The notes beneath the pieces were generated by a model. That model searched no databases. It saw only the letters and a list, made by a program, of their open reading frames with translations, and was not told the DNA's origin. This document shows positions 7,981-16,355 of a stretch of 64,000 nucleotides of DNA, in pieces (within the stretch, counting starts at the first letter, position 1; each line of letters opens with the position of its first letter). Source of the stretch: an uncultured Corynebacterium sp. (GTDB lineage Bacteria; Actinomycetota; Actinomycetes; Mycobacteriales; Mycobacteriaceae); the NCBI GenBank assembly GCA_946220775.1, contig CAMIFC010000002.1:62001-126000 (forward strand), read 5' to 3'. The translations under genes were made by a program, and so were the position numbers.

Positions 7981-8949
7981 ATGATCACAGTAGAGAACCT
8001 CACCAAGAGGTACGGAAAGAAAACCGCCGTCAATGACCTGTCCTTTACAGTTCCAGACGGCCTCGTCACCGGATTCCTCGGCCCCAACGGCAGCGGCAAA
8101 TCCACCACGATGCGCTGCATGCTCGGGATCGACCGCCCCACCGGTGGCCGCGTCGAGTTCAGCGGTAACGTTCGCGGCCGTCAGTACGCCGGGCCGTTCC
8201 CTACATTGTCCGACAAGGCGCACATTGCCGGTTCCATTTTGGACGCCACCTGGTTCGAACCCGGACGCAGCGCACGATCCCACCTCCGCGTCCTGGCAGC
8301 AGGTGCCGGAATCAGCGATAAGCGAGCCGATGAATGCCTTGAACTCGTGGGTTTGACCAGTGTGGGGAAGAACCACGTCGGCGGATTCTCCTTGGGAATG
8401 AAGCAGCGCCTCGGGCTGGCTGGTGCGCTCCTGGGCGACCCACAGCACATCATCATGGATGAACCCGTCAACGGGTTGGACCCAGAAGGCGTGAGCTGGA
8501 TGCGCGAAACCGTACGTCACCTTTCGGAAAGTGGACGAGCGGTGTTAATCAGCTCCCACTTGCTGTCTGAAATGCAGCAAACCGCTGACCGGCTGGTCGT
8601 CATCGGCAAGGGAAACCTGATCGGGGAGTACTCGATGGATGAATTCCTGGCCAATGGTCACCGGATCGTTGTCAACAGCCCGCAGGCCGTGTTGCTTGCA
8701 GATTCGGTTGCCAGCCGCGGTTTTACCGTGGACAAGGTGCCTCCGCACACTCTGAAGATTCACGTCCCGGACGGCGAAGAAGATGCTGACGTGCGCGCTG
8801 CCATCGCACAGATCGCGTTATCCGAAGGTCTGCTGATCACGGAACTGCGCAGCGAGTCCGACAACCTTGAGCAACGATTCCTCGCCGCAACGGCGGCGGC
8901 GCAGGAATACCAAACACAGAACGCTCCTTCCCAAACGCCACACAAATAA
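7981..8949 (+). CDS. ABC exporter ATPase (BcrA/NatA type)
   Basis: A 322-residue ATPase. It starts MITVENLTKRYGKKTAV, with Walker A GPNGSGKST, signature FSLGMKQRLGLAGALLG and Walker B HIIMDEPVNGLDPEG. The region after about residue 215 is the C-terminal domain typical of drug and bacitracin exporter ATPases. There is no clear ribosome site before the ATG, so a leaderless or very short-leader transcript is possible. Its permease follows 31 bases later. One dispersed-motif copy lies inside, read as ILDATW (about 86-91). The cargo is unknown; the neighbouring two-component system suggests defence against envelope-active compounds. Confidence 0.9.
   Translation: MITVENLTKRYGKKTAVNDLSFTVPDGLVTGFLGPNGSGKSTTMRCMLGIDRPTGGRVEFSGNVRGRQYAGPFPTLSDKAHIAGSILDATWFEPGRSARSHLRVLAAGAGISDKRADECLELVGLTSVGKNHVGGFSLGMKQRLGLAGALLGDPQHIIMDEPVNGLDPEGVSWMRETVRHLSESGRAVLISSHLLSEMQQTADRLVVIGKGNLIGEYSMDEFLANGHRIVVNSPQAVLLADSVASRGFTVDKVPPHTLKIHVPDGEEDADVRAAIAQIALSEGLLITELRSESDNLEQRFLAATAAAQEYQTQNAPSQTPHK
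8236..8250 (-). repeat. Dispersed motif copy
   Basis: ATTTTGGACGCCACC, inside the exporter ATPase (ILDATW). Confidence 0.8.
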
Positions 8950-8980
8950 ACGCTGCACTGATTCACTAAGGAGAATTCCG

Positions 8981-9700
8981 ATGAAAGACCTCATTTACGC
9001 CATTCGATCAGAAACCCGAAAGGTTCTGACCCTCCGCTCGAGTTTGGTGTTCGCGATTATGCTCACTGGCTCCATTTATGGCCCGATTTTTCTAGTAGGG
9101 CTGGCCGAAGATCAAACCCGACCAGTGGACTGGGGAACCCTCCTCATCGGAGGAAGCATCTTCAATCTCCTTGGCCTGATCTTTGCCGCCGCATCGACTG
9201 GCGCTCAGCTGAGCTCCGGCATGCAGGCCAATGCGTTCCTCACACAAACTCGACGATCCCTGTGGCTCATCGCTCGACTGATCGTTGTTGTTGTCTTCCT
9301 CGTGGTCACTTTCTTGATCGGCGCGATCCTCAGCCTTGTTGTCGCTGCGATCATGCCGAAGTTGGAATTCGATCTTGGCAGTCCAGCCGGGGTTTTCGTT
9401 AACTTCATCGTGTTTATCGGGCTGGGCCTCTTGGGCGCGGGGCTTGCCGTGGTATTCAACAGTCGTGTGCTGGCAATTGCCTTGCCCTTCGTATGGATGT
9501 ACGTCGTTGAGAATCTCGTGACTGTGGCGGCCTTCTCCATACCTGGCTTGGAACGAGTGCCTGAATGGTTGCTCGGTAAGGCAATTGGCGATGTTTACCA
9601 GGGCATCGACCCTGGCCACGCTTCGTTGGTAATCGCCCTGTGGGCAGCGGTGGCGATCATTGGTGGCTTCGTCATGAACCAACGCCGCGATGTGAAATAG
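8981..9700 (+). CDS. ABC exporter permease
   Basis: A 239-residue membrane protein with six hydrophobic segments (first near 23-42, last near 215-233). The ATG at 8981 has a strong AAGGAG site 7 bases upstream. The N-terminus MKDLIYAIRSETRKVLTLRSS is typical of the ABC-2 permeases that pair with NatA/BcrA ATPases: a short cytoplasmic amphipathic start, then the first helix. It is the last gene of the kinase, regulator, ATPase, permease cluster. It ends 3 bases before the convergent gene, leaving no room for a separate terminator. Confidence 0.85.
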   Translation: MKDLIYAIRSETRKVLTLRSSLVFAIMLTGSIYGPIFLVGLAEDQTRPVDWGTLLIGGSIFNLLGLIFAAASTGAQLSSGMQANAFLTQTRRSLWLIARLIVVVVFLVVTFLIGAILSLVVAAIMPKLEFDLGSPAGVFVNFIVFIGLGLLGAGLAVVFNSRVLAIALPFVWMYVVENLVTVAAFSIPGLERVPEWLLGKAIGDVYQGIDPGHASLVIALWAAVAIIGGFVMNQRRDVK

Positions 9701-9702
9701 CG

Positions 9703-10482
9703 CTAAAGAACTTTTCCGTTTTCTTTGGACGCCAATTCAGCCAGCCGTTCCTCCGAAGACTCGGTGCTCATCACTACAGAACCACCGTGTGCCCAAGGTA
9801 GAAGCGTCTGTGCCAGGCTCACGGCGCCATCCCACGGCCCGCAGACGACGCGGCCGTGGGCTGTCGTGTCACGCACCCAATCCGTGGTGGTGAATAGCTC
9901 GCCGCCACCAGCGGCCAGAACAAGATTCGCGAGCTCGGAGTCATCTTTCGAGCGCGCCACCTTCGGCCCCAGGTAGTCATCGGGCTGCACCCGCAGTTCT
10001 GGCGAGAAGTCATTCAGCCCAAATGGCAGGTCACCGCCGGATTCCTCCACGCCACGGCCGAAGGGATCAGTAGAGAGGACGAAGACTTCCTCGATGGGCT
10101 CGCCACCAGTGATACCTTCATCAGCCAATTGGACGGCATGTTCCACGGAATCAGTGAAGGCAGCAATGGGTGGGGTGGCGTCCGAAAGAAAATCGGGGAG
10201 GGGACCAGTGGCATCAACGACGATCGCGCCGGCGAGCCACGCGCCGATGGCGATGGTGACGGGCTGCCAACCGGGCTCCGCATCCAGTACGACGACGGGC
10301 CGTTCGCTGGGGGAGGTGCGCGTGGGATCTGCCCCCAAACCAAGCAGCAGGTTGGCGACCTTCGACTGCCAATTGCGCAGGGACTCGCCGGATAGTTCCA
10401 TGCGGCCTGCGTCGGTGTACGTGGTTAGGCGGGGGCTGGCCGGATCGGTGAGCAGGGGAGAGATGACATCCATGCTCACCAT
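9703..10482 (-). CDS. TIGR03089-family protein (AMP-binding-like N-terminal fold)
   Basis: About 259 residues from the ATG at 10482; longer in-frame starts exist but do not fit the family start, which begins near PLLTDPASPRLTTY. This actinobacterial family resembles the first part of acyl-CoA synthetases (ELSGESLRNWQSKVANLL near the N-terminus, GWQPVTIAIGAWLAGAIVV in the middle) but lacks the later catalytic domains. Its biochemical role is not known to me. It sits just downstream of the LCP gene on the same strand, a neighbourhood kept in mycolata. Two inverted dispersed-motif copies are inside: one read as LSDATPP near the middle, the other as ELASKENG at the extreme C-terminus. Confidence 0.75.
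   Translation of the reverse strand: MVSMDVISPLLTDPASPRLTTYTDAGRMELSGESLRNWQSKVANLLLGLGADPTRTSPSERPVVVLDAEPGWQPVTIAIGAWLAGAIVVDATGPLPDFLSDATPPIAAFTDSVEHAVQLADEGITGGEPIEEVFVLSTDPFGRGVEESGGDLPFGLNDFSPELRVQPDDYLGPKVARSKDDSELANLVLAAGGGELFTTTDWVRDTTAHGRVVCGPWDGAVSLAQTLLPWAHGGSVVMSTESSEERLAELASKENGKVL
9719..9737 (-). repeat. Dispersed motif copy
   Basis: TTTTCTTTGGACGCCAATT, at the 3' end of the TIGR03089 gene (minus-strand gene, read LASKENG). Confidence 0.8.
10172..10192 (+). repeat. Dispersed motif copy
   Basis: GGGGTGGCGTCCGAAAGAAA, inside the TIGR03089 gene (minus-strand gene, read LSDATPP). Confidence 0.85.
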
Positions 10483-10536
10483 TAAGTCACACCACGCAGG
10501 CCGACGCACAATGGGGTGAGTACGCCAGCACCTCGG

Positions 10537-12288
10537 TTAGTTCACACACATCGGGCCATCGCCACCGGCGTCGATGGTCTCGTGCAGCTTTTGGCCCTCA
10601 GGGTCTTCGCCGGTTTCGGTCTCGACGGGGTTGCCGTCTGCGCCCAAGGAGCCTGGGGTGCCCACGGTGGAACCATTGTCGTTGGCGCCCGAACCGGGCG
10701 TGTCATCGTCTGGGATGCCATCGCCATCGAGGTCCTTCATGCCCGGCGTAATGGTGCCCACGAATGGGTCGTTGGGGTCCAGCAGTGGTGCGCCACCAGG
10801 CACAGCGCCCGGGCCCGCGTAGGTGCCGGACAGCGTGACGGATAGCTCACCTTCAGGCAGGGAGGAATCCTCGACCACCTTCAGGCCGCCGAGCTGCTTG
10901 GCCAGACCGCGGGCTGCTGGGTCGTTCTTGTCCTTCGCGTTGACCTGGGACTCCGACACTCCCGTTTCGGTTGAGTTACCAACCCGGCCCTGCCGGTAGC
11001 CGTAGGCGGACGTCATCTCCGATACCGCAGCCGCCAAACCAGGGATCTCCGAAGCGTTGAAGACATTGACCGAATACCTTTCGGCAGGGTAGTTCTCGAT
11101 CGGAGCGTTCGGATCGGGTTCTCTGTTCTTTTCCGCTTCCTTATCCATGGCATCGTCGCCTAGAAGCGCACGGAAGAATCCATGAACCTGGTCTTTATCG
11201 ACCGTTACGATCGATTCGCCATAGTCACCAGTGCCGTCGATGGAGGTTACTGGGATCGTTTCGAACTTCACGTTGCCGCCAGCCAGGTTCTGCATTTGGC
11301 TGGCCAGGCCCATGACATCCCAGCCCTTGTCCAAGACCACAGAGCGCTGCACGGCCTTGTTGATCCGGTTCAGCGCGCCCGGGTCCGTCATAATTTTCGA
11401 GGACAGCGTTTTGTTCACCAGCGAGGCCATGTAAGCCTGCTGGCGCGTGATGCGGTCGAGGTCGCCGCGAGGCAGGCCGTGGCGTTGACGCACGAAACTC
11501 AGGGCTTCCGGACCACTGAGGGGCGACCGGCCCTTCGGGAAATCCGCGCCGGAAAAATCATCCTGGACCTTGTTATTCAGGCAGACATCCACGCCGCCGA
11601 CGGCATCGGTGAGCAGCACGAAGCCCAGCAGCCCGATTTCCGCATAGTGGTCGACCGTAATTCCCGTGAGCTCTGCGACACTGTGAATCAAGGCTTGGCG
11701 TCCTGCCTGGCTCGCTGCTTCTTTGTCTGCGCGTTCCTCCTCTGGGGTGGGAGGTTGGGTTCGGCTTTCAGCCATTCGCTGTTCAGCGTTGTATTTCGCC
11801 ACCCCATACACGCCGTTGAGTTTCATGTTGCCGTCTTCTGGGGTGGCCACGTAGGTGTCACGTGGCAGGGAGACAGCAGTAGCACCCGAACCGTCGTTCG
11901 GGATACGGATCAGAATCATCGTGTCCGTATTGGCGACTTCTTCCTCGCCAGCCTGAAGCATGTCGATTTCCTGCTGGCTGAGTTCGTTGCCTTGCGCGTC
12001 CGTGCGGGAGTCTATACCGACCAGCAGAATATCCGTTGCGCCGTCTTGGTTCTCACCGAGCGTCAGGTTATCGGCCTGTGCGAGCCCATTGTTGAGCTTA
12101 CCGACTGTTGCGTAGCCAACGGTTCCCATCATCAGCACGAGAGCAGAGATCATCGCCAGCATTATCTTCGCGGGCTTCGGTCCGATCTGACGTACAGAGG
12201 TGTCGCCCGGTGCGGGCATGATGTGACGCGATATACGCCTGATGCGATCGGAACCAGTGGATCCTGCGTTCATTGAGGTCTTTTTCAC
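10537..12288 (-). CDS. lcpA: LytR-CpsA-Psr (LCP) family envelope glycan ligase with LytR C-terminal domain
   Basis: A 583-residue protein: a cytoplasmic basic N-terminus, one membrane anchor (about 41-62), an LCP domain (about 85-330) and a LytR_C domain (about 400-480) followed by a disordered, Asp/Gly/Pro-rich tail. LCP landmarks are DILLVGIDSR, DTMILIRI, SLPRDTYV and the arginine-rich FVRQRHGLPRGDLDRITRQQ. In corynebacteria and mycobacteria these enzymes join arabinogalactan to peptidoglycan, and the lcpA gene of C. glutamicum is a neighbour of wbbL, as here. It is divergent from rmlD. The start is the GTG at 12288; an ATG five codons later is an alternative. Confidence 0.88.
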   Translation of the reverse strand: MKKTSMNAGSTGSDRIRRISRHIMPAPGDTSVRQIGPKPAKIMLAMISALVLMMGTVGYATVGKLNNGLAQADNLTLGENQDGATDILLVGIDSRTDAQGNELSQQEIDMLQAGEEEVANTDTMILIRIPNDGSGATAVSLPRDTYVATPEDGNMKLNGVYGVAKYNAEQRMAESRTQPPTPEEERADKEAASQAGRQALIHSVAELTGITVDHYAEIGLLGFVLLTDAVGGVDVCLNNKVQDDFSGADFPKGRSPLSGPEALSFVRQRHGLPRGDLDRITRQQAYMASLVNKTLSSKIMTDPGALNRINKAVQRSVVLDKGWDVMGLASQMQNLAGGNVKFETIPVTSIDGTGDYGESIVTVDKDQVHGFFRALLGDDAMDKEAEKNREPDPNAPIENYPAERYSVNVFNASEIPGLAAAVSEMTSAYGYRQGRVGNSTETGVSESQVNAKDKNDPAARGLAKQLGGLKVVEDSSLPEGELSVTLSGTYAGPGAVPGGAPLLDPNDPFVGTITPGMKDLDGDGIPDDDTPGSGANDNGSTVGTPGSLGADGNPVETETGEDPEGQKLHETIDAGGDGPMCVN

Positions 12289-12387
12289 TCCCAGGGTAAG
12301 CGCGGTAAAACTCCGCTAATTATAGATGTTTACGAATGGTATTCCTACCTCTCCGGCCCAAAGAGCGCGTGCCCTAGGCTGGTTCAC

Positions 12388-13401
12388 ATGTCGAAAAAGC
12401 ATGCATCCTCCCCGTCTGGGCTGCCCACCCCCGCCTCCCTTCCATGTGCCGAGCCGATCATCGTTCTCGGGGCGACGGGGCAGGTGGGCGCCGCGTGCGT
12501 CGAGCGATTGCGTTCCGCAGGCCGCCGCGTCGTGCCCGCCACCAGGCAGGATGTCGACCTCAGCAAGCCACCTGCCGACGTTCGCCGTGATTTTTCGACT
12601 TTTTTGGACGCCAACCTGGCCGAACCCGAAACATCTCCACAGGCAAGCCAGCCCGTTGTCTTGAACCTCGCCGCATGGACAGCGGTAGACGATGCTGAGC
12701 GGATCATGAAGGCATCGAAGGGCAATACCGGTGACTGGCTGAACATCATCCACATCAACGGTCTTGGCCCGATTGAAGTGGCGAAAGAATGCCAGGAGCG
12801 TGGGATCCCGATGGTGCAGGTCTCCACGGATTATGTGTTTGGTGGGGGAGCACAGGCGATGGCGGCGCCATGCGGTACCGCCATCGGTATTGTACCGGAC
12901 GCCACACCCGAACCCGCCAACGCCTATGGCCGCAGCAAGCTCATCGGCGAACACGGGGTGCTTGTCGCCGGAGGCACCGTGGTACGTACCGCGTGGGTCT
13001 TCAGTGGGCCCACCGGGCCCGGTCGAGATTTCGTGGACACCATGGCCACACTGGCCAACAAGAAGGTGGAACCAAAGGTCGTCGATGACCAATATGGTCG
13101 CCCCACATTCGCCGGTCATCTCGCGGACGCGTTGATTGAGGTGTGTGACCGGGTTGGCGTCCTGCCAAAAATCCTGCACGCTACCGGAAGCGGGGAACCG
13201 ACGACGTGGTGGGAATTCGCGCAGGCGATTTTCGAGGCCACGGGCAATGATCCCGAGCGGGTATCGCCGATTCCAACCAGCGGGTACCCCACCCCGGCGC
13301 CGCGACCAACGGGCATCTACCTGGACATTCGTGATTGGGAGGGCGCCGGCCTCACTCCACTTCCCGCGTGGCGGGACGGATTACGCGAGGCTCTGGGGTA
13401 A
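12388..13401 (+). CDS. rmlD: dTDP-4-dehydrorhamnose reductase RmlD
   Basis: A 337-residue short-chain dehydrogenase-like reductase. Seen: the nucleotide-binding GATGQVGAACVE (about 29-40), NLAAWTAVDDAE, VSTDYVFGG and the catalytic pair YGRSK (about 179-183). It makes dTDP-L-rhamnose, the donor used by the WbbL transferase encoded next, for the linker between peptidoglycan and arabinogalactan. The N-terminal 24 residues are a Pro/Ser-rich extension. One good dispersed-motif copy (FLDANLAE), one degenerate copy (VPDATPEP) and one variant (RVGVLPK) are inside, all in poorly conserved loops. The wbbL start is 11 bases downstream. Confidence 0.9.
   Translation: MSKKHASSPSGLPTPASLPCAEPIIVLGATGQVGAACVERLRSAGRRVVPATRQDVDLSKPPADVRRDFSTFLDANLAEPETSPQASQPVVLNLAAWTAVDDAERIMKASKGNTGDWLNIIHINGLGPIEVAKECQERGIPMVQVSTDYVFGGGAQAMAAPCGTAIGIVPDATPEPANAYGRSKLIGEHGVLVAGGTVVRTAWVFSGPTGPGRDFVDTMATLANKKVEPKVVDDQYGRPTFAGHLADALIEVCDRVGVLPKILHATGSGEPTTWWEFAQAIFEATGNDPERVSPIPTSGYPTPAPRPTGIYLDIRDWEGAGLTPLPAWRDGLREALG
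12600..12616 (-). repeat. Dispersed motif copy
   Basis: TTTTTTGGACGCCAACC, inside rmlD (FLDANL). Confidence 0.9.
13151..13171 (+). repeat. Dispersed motif variant
   Basis: GGGTTGGCGTCC, four bases, then five A, inside rmlD (RVGVLPK). The tract is displaced. Confidence 0.55.
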
Positions 13402-13411
13402 CGTTTCGCCC

Positions 13412-14311
13412 GTGGCACCAATTGCGATTATTACAGTGACCTACTCCCCGGGGGAGTACCTCACGAAGTTCCTCGACTCTGTCCCAGCGGCCTCTACAGC
13501 AGGGGCGCACGTGGTGATGGTTGATAACGGATCCACGGATGGCGCGCCAGAAGCGGCTATTAAAGCTAACGAGGACGCTGACTCCCCGATGGGGCTCGAG
13601 CTGCATTACTCGGGCGGCAATATTGGCTACGGTTCGGCGATGAACCTCGGTGCTCGCAAGCTGCGGGAACGCCGCGAATCCGGGGAGATCAACCAGGAAT
13701 TCCTGATCATCTCCAACCCCGATGTGGTGTTCACCGAAGGCTCGATTGATCGCATGTTAGAAGCTGCCGAGCGCCACCCCCGTGCCGGAGCGATTGGCCC
13801 GCTGATCCGCGAAGCTGACGGCTCGGCCTACCCGAGCGCCCGTTCCGTCCCGAAACTGGGGGCGGGCATTGGCCACGCACTGCTGGGCAATATCTGGCCC
13901 TCAAATCCGTGGACGAAGCAATACCGAAACGATGATGACCTCGCGCGGGAACGGGAAGCCGGCTGGCTATCCGGTTCCTGCCTGCTGCTGCGCTGGGATG
14001 CCTTCGAGGCCGTCGGTGGCTTCGACGAGCGTTACTTCATGTACATGGAGGACGTCGACCTGGGCGACCGTTTGGCCCGCGCTGGCTGGCTGAACATCTT
14101 CACCCCAGAGGCGGAGATTTCCCACGCCAAGGGGCACGCCGCAGGTGAGCACCCAGAAGAGATGCTCCCAGCGCACCATGAATCTGCTTACCGCTTCCAG
14201 GCCGACCGGCTTCCTGGCTGGAAATACGCCCCGGTCCGCCTCGCACTTCGGGTGGGGCTCGCGCTGCGTGGCAAGCTGTCCGTATTTCTGGCAGAGCGGA
14301 AACGGCGCTAA
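13412..14311 (+). CDS. wbbL: Rhamnosyltransferase WbbL (decaprenyl-PP-GlcNAc rhamnosyltransferase)
   Basis: A 299-residue GT2 glycosyltransferase. The GTG at 13412 (GTG GCA CCA ATT, reading VAPIAIITVTYSPGE) is chosen because the fold starts there; upstream in-frame sequence overlaps rmlD. Motifs: VDNGSTDGAPE (nucleotide-sugar site), LIISNPDVVFTEG (DXD-like region), GSCLLLRWDAFEAVGGFDERYFMYMEDVDLGDRL (here cited only as GGFDERYFMYMEDVD). It adds rhamnose to polyprenyl-PP-GlcNAc at the cytoplasmic membrane, an essential step for arabinogalactan attachment in mycolata. It is paired with rmlD. A dispersed-motif copy follows the stop by about 30 bases. Confidence 0.9.
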   Translation: MAPIAIITVTYSPGEYLTKFLDSVPAASTAGAHVVMVDNGSTDGAPEAAIKANEDADSPMGLELHYSGGNIGYGSAMNLGARKLRERRESGEINQEFLIISNPDVVFTEGSIDRMLEAAERHPRAGAIGPLIREADGSAYPSARSVPKLGAGIGHALLGNIWPSNPWTKQYRNDDDLAREREAGWLSGSCLLLRWDAFEAVGGFDERYFMYMEDVDLGDRLARAGWLNIFTPEAEISHAKGHAAGEHPEEMLPAHHESAYRFQADRLPGWKYAPVRLALRVGLALRGKLSVFLAERKRR

Positions 14312-14342
14312 GAATTCCGCAATCCAAGCATGTGGGGTACCC

Positions 14343-14360
14343 GTGGCGTCCTTAAAATTA
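14343..14360 (+). repeat. Dispersed motif copy between genes
   Basis: GTGGCGTCCTTAAAATTA, in the wbbL-manC intergenic space. One of two non-coding copies. Confidence 0.7.
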
Positions 14361-14476
14361 CGATTTGGTCTCAATCAACGAGACACTCCGGCGTGGGAAC
14401 GCCCATTCCGTCGGTGGCGGGCTAATCTGCTTGGCTGATACCCCACCGAACCGAAGAGAGGCATGAGGTACCCCGA

Positions 14477-15577
14477 ATGGCAGAGGCACTCGACGCGCGA
14501 ACGCTAGCAGCGGAAACCGACGCGGTCATTCTGGTCGGCGGCAAGGGCACACGGCTGCGCCCGCTGACAAACAGCATCCCTAAGCCGATGCTGCCCGTTG
14601 CGGGGGTCCCATTCCTGCAGCACCTGCTGGCCCGCATTAAGAAAGCGGGGATGACTCACGTGGTGCTGGGGACCAGTTTCAAGTCGGAAGTCTTCGAGCA
14701 GTTCTTCGGGGACGGCTCCGAACTGGGGTTGGAAATCGAGTACGTCGTTGAGGACGAGCCACTGGGCACCGGCGGCGGCATCCGCAACGTCTTCGACCAC
14801 CTGCGCTTTGATCGCGCCATGATCTTCAATGGCGACGTGCTCGGCGGCACGGACCTCGGCGCGATCCTGAAGACCCACGTGGAACAGGACGCAGAGGTCA
14901 CCCTGCACCTCCTGCAGGTATCCGATCCGCGTGCGTTTGGTTGCGTGCCAACCGATAGCGAGGGACGCGTCCAAGCCTTCCTAGAGAAGACGGAGGACCC
15001 GCCGACCGACCAGATCAACGCTGGTAGCTACGTGTTTAACCGCTCTATCATCAGCGAAATCCCCGCGGGGCGGCCGGTTTCCGTGGAGCGCGAGGTCTTC
15101 CCCGAACTGCTGAATCGCGGCGCCCGAGTGTTTGGCCATGTTGACCAGTCGTATTGGCGCGACTTGGGCACCCCGGCAGACTTTGTTCGCGGGTCGTCCG
15201 ATCTGGTTCGTGGGATCGCACCGTCGCCGTTGTTGGAAGGACGCCACGGGGAGGCACTCGTCGATGACTCGGCCGCGGTTTCTTCGGGGGCGATGGTTTA
15301 TGGCGGTTCGGTGATCGGCCGTGGCTCGGAGATCCAAGGCGGAGCACGCGTCGAATCGTCTGTTGTTTTTGACGGCGTGCAGATTGAGGCCGGAGCGACG
15401 GTGGAGCGGTGCGTGATTGCTGCGGGAGCTCGCATCGGCGCGCGTGCTCATTTGACGGACTGCGTGATCGGCGAAGGGGCAACGATCGGTGCACGATGCG
15501 AGCTTCGAGACGGGGCGCGAGTGTGGCCGGGAGTAGCGATCCCGGATGGCGGCCTTAGGTTCAGTAGCGACATTTAA
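14477..15577 (+). CDS. manC: Mannose-1-phosphate guanylyltransferase (GDP-mannose pyrophosphorylase)
   Basis: A 366-residue nucleotidyltransferase. The signature VILVGGKGTRLRPLT is near residues 16-30, with KPMLPVAGVPFLQH and FNGDVLGG after it. The C-terminal third (about 255-366) is a left-handed beta-helix of hexapeptide repeats, seen as GSVIGRGSEI, GGARVESSVVFDGV, GATVERCVIAAGARIGA. This architecture is the GDP-mannose pyrophosphorylase of actinobacteria, often annotated rmlA2 or manC in corynebacteria. GDP-mannose feeds lipomannan, PIM and lipoarabinomannan synthesis. manB and manA, encoded downstream, provide the substrates. A glucose-1-phosphate enzyme cannot be excluded from sequence alone. 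Confidence 0.85.
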   Translation: MAEALDARTLAAETDAVILVGGKGTRLRPLTNSIPKPMLPVAGVPFLQHLLARIKKAGMTHVVLGTSFKSEVFEQFFGDGSELGLEIEYVVEDEPLGTGGGIRNVFDHLRFDRAMIFNGDVLGGTDLGAILKTHVEQDAEVTLHLLQVSDPRAFGCVPTDSEGRVQAFLEKTEDPPTDQINAGSYVFNRSIISEIPAGRPVSVEREVFPELLNRGARVFGHVDQSYWRDLGTPADFVRGSSDLVRGIAPSPLLEGRHGEALVDDSAAVSSGAMVYGGSVIGRGSEIQGGARVESSVVFDGVQIEAGATVERCVIAAGARIGARAHLTDCVIGEGATIGARCELRDGARVWPGVAIPDGGLRFSSDI

Positions 15578-15986
15578 GGAACCGCACTGTGTGCATTTCG
15601 AGTGAAAAGTGGACGTTCTGGGGGTGATCCGGGAAAAACTTTCACTTTTCAATATGTTGTGCCGAAACTGGCAGGAAACGTTAATTTACGTCTACATGTA
15701 GTGGTTGAGGTGTGCGGGGGCGGCATATCTCGGGGTTGTCGAACAGCTGTTCGTTAGGGCTAAGTTTCAGTCAATGTTGCTATTGTGACTGATGTGACTG
15801 AAGTGACTGGATGGGGATTTGCAAAGGTTGACGGGCTGTAATTACCCATGTGTAATCTTTCCTATAGATCAATTAATTGGATCAGTTAATGCGCACTTGA
15901 AAACGCGGTTGCTTCTTCGCGGAAGGGGGGCCGTAGCCAAAGTGGTCGAGTGTGATGAAGTGTGAAATGAAGTAAGGAGAATTGCT
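15578..15986 (+). promoter_or_regulatory. 409-bp intergenic region upstream of whiB2, with three 9-bp direct repeats
   Basis: No gene is visible here. At 15785-15811 there are three head-to-tail units GTGACTGAT, GTGACTGAA, GTGACTGGA with a 9-base period. An AT-rich stretch follows (15845-15890), including TGTAAT and TATAGAT boxes that could serve as promoter elements. A strong AAGGAG precedes the whiB2 GTG. The size and repeat content suggest a regulated promoter with a long leader. Confidence 0.5.
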
Positions 15987-16355
15987 GTGGGAAAGTCAGT
16001 CGAGCTGGGCCGTGGAGGCCTGATCGCTGACGGTTCCTCGGCAATGGAAAGGGAGGCGAAAGTGGACAGTGGTGCCCGCAAGCACAACCTCTTTGACCTT
16101 ACGCAGGACTTCGACCAGCTTTTTGACGAGGTAGAGCAGGACTGGCAGGAGCAAGCGCTGTGCGCGCAGACGGATCCTGAAGCATTCTTTCCGGAAAAAG
16201 GGGGCTCCACCCGGGAAGCAAAGCGTATCTGCATGGCCTGCGGGGTCAGGGATGAATGCCTGGAATACGCGTTGGCGAACGATGAGCGTTTCGGAATCTG
16301 GGGTGGGCTATCAGAGCGCGAACGGCGCAAGCTAAAAAAGAGTCTGGGCAATTAA
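15987..16355 (+). CDS. whiB2: WhiB2-type Fe-S transcription factor (WhcD)
   Basis: A 122-residue WhiB-like protein starting at a GTG with AAGGAG 7 bases upstream. Four cluster-binding cysteines are visible: C59, C82, C85 and C91 (C, then CMACGVRDEC). The turn GIWGG (103-107) is followed by a basic C-terminus, SERERRKLKKS. WhiB2/WhcD proteins control septation and cell division together with partner proteins. An unusual feature is the long N-terminal region (about 50 residues) before the Fe-S domain; an internal ATG at codon 20 would give a shorter form. The stop overlaps the convergent gene by 4 bases. Confidence 0.9.
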   Translation: MGKSVELGRGGLIADGSSAMEREAKVDSGARKHNLFDLTQDFDQLFDEVEQDWQEQALCAQTDPEAFFPEKGGSTREAKRICMACGVRDECLEYALANDERFGIWGGLSERERRKLKKSLGN

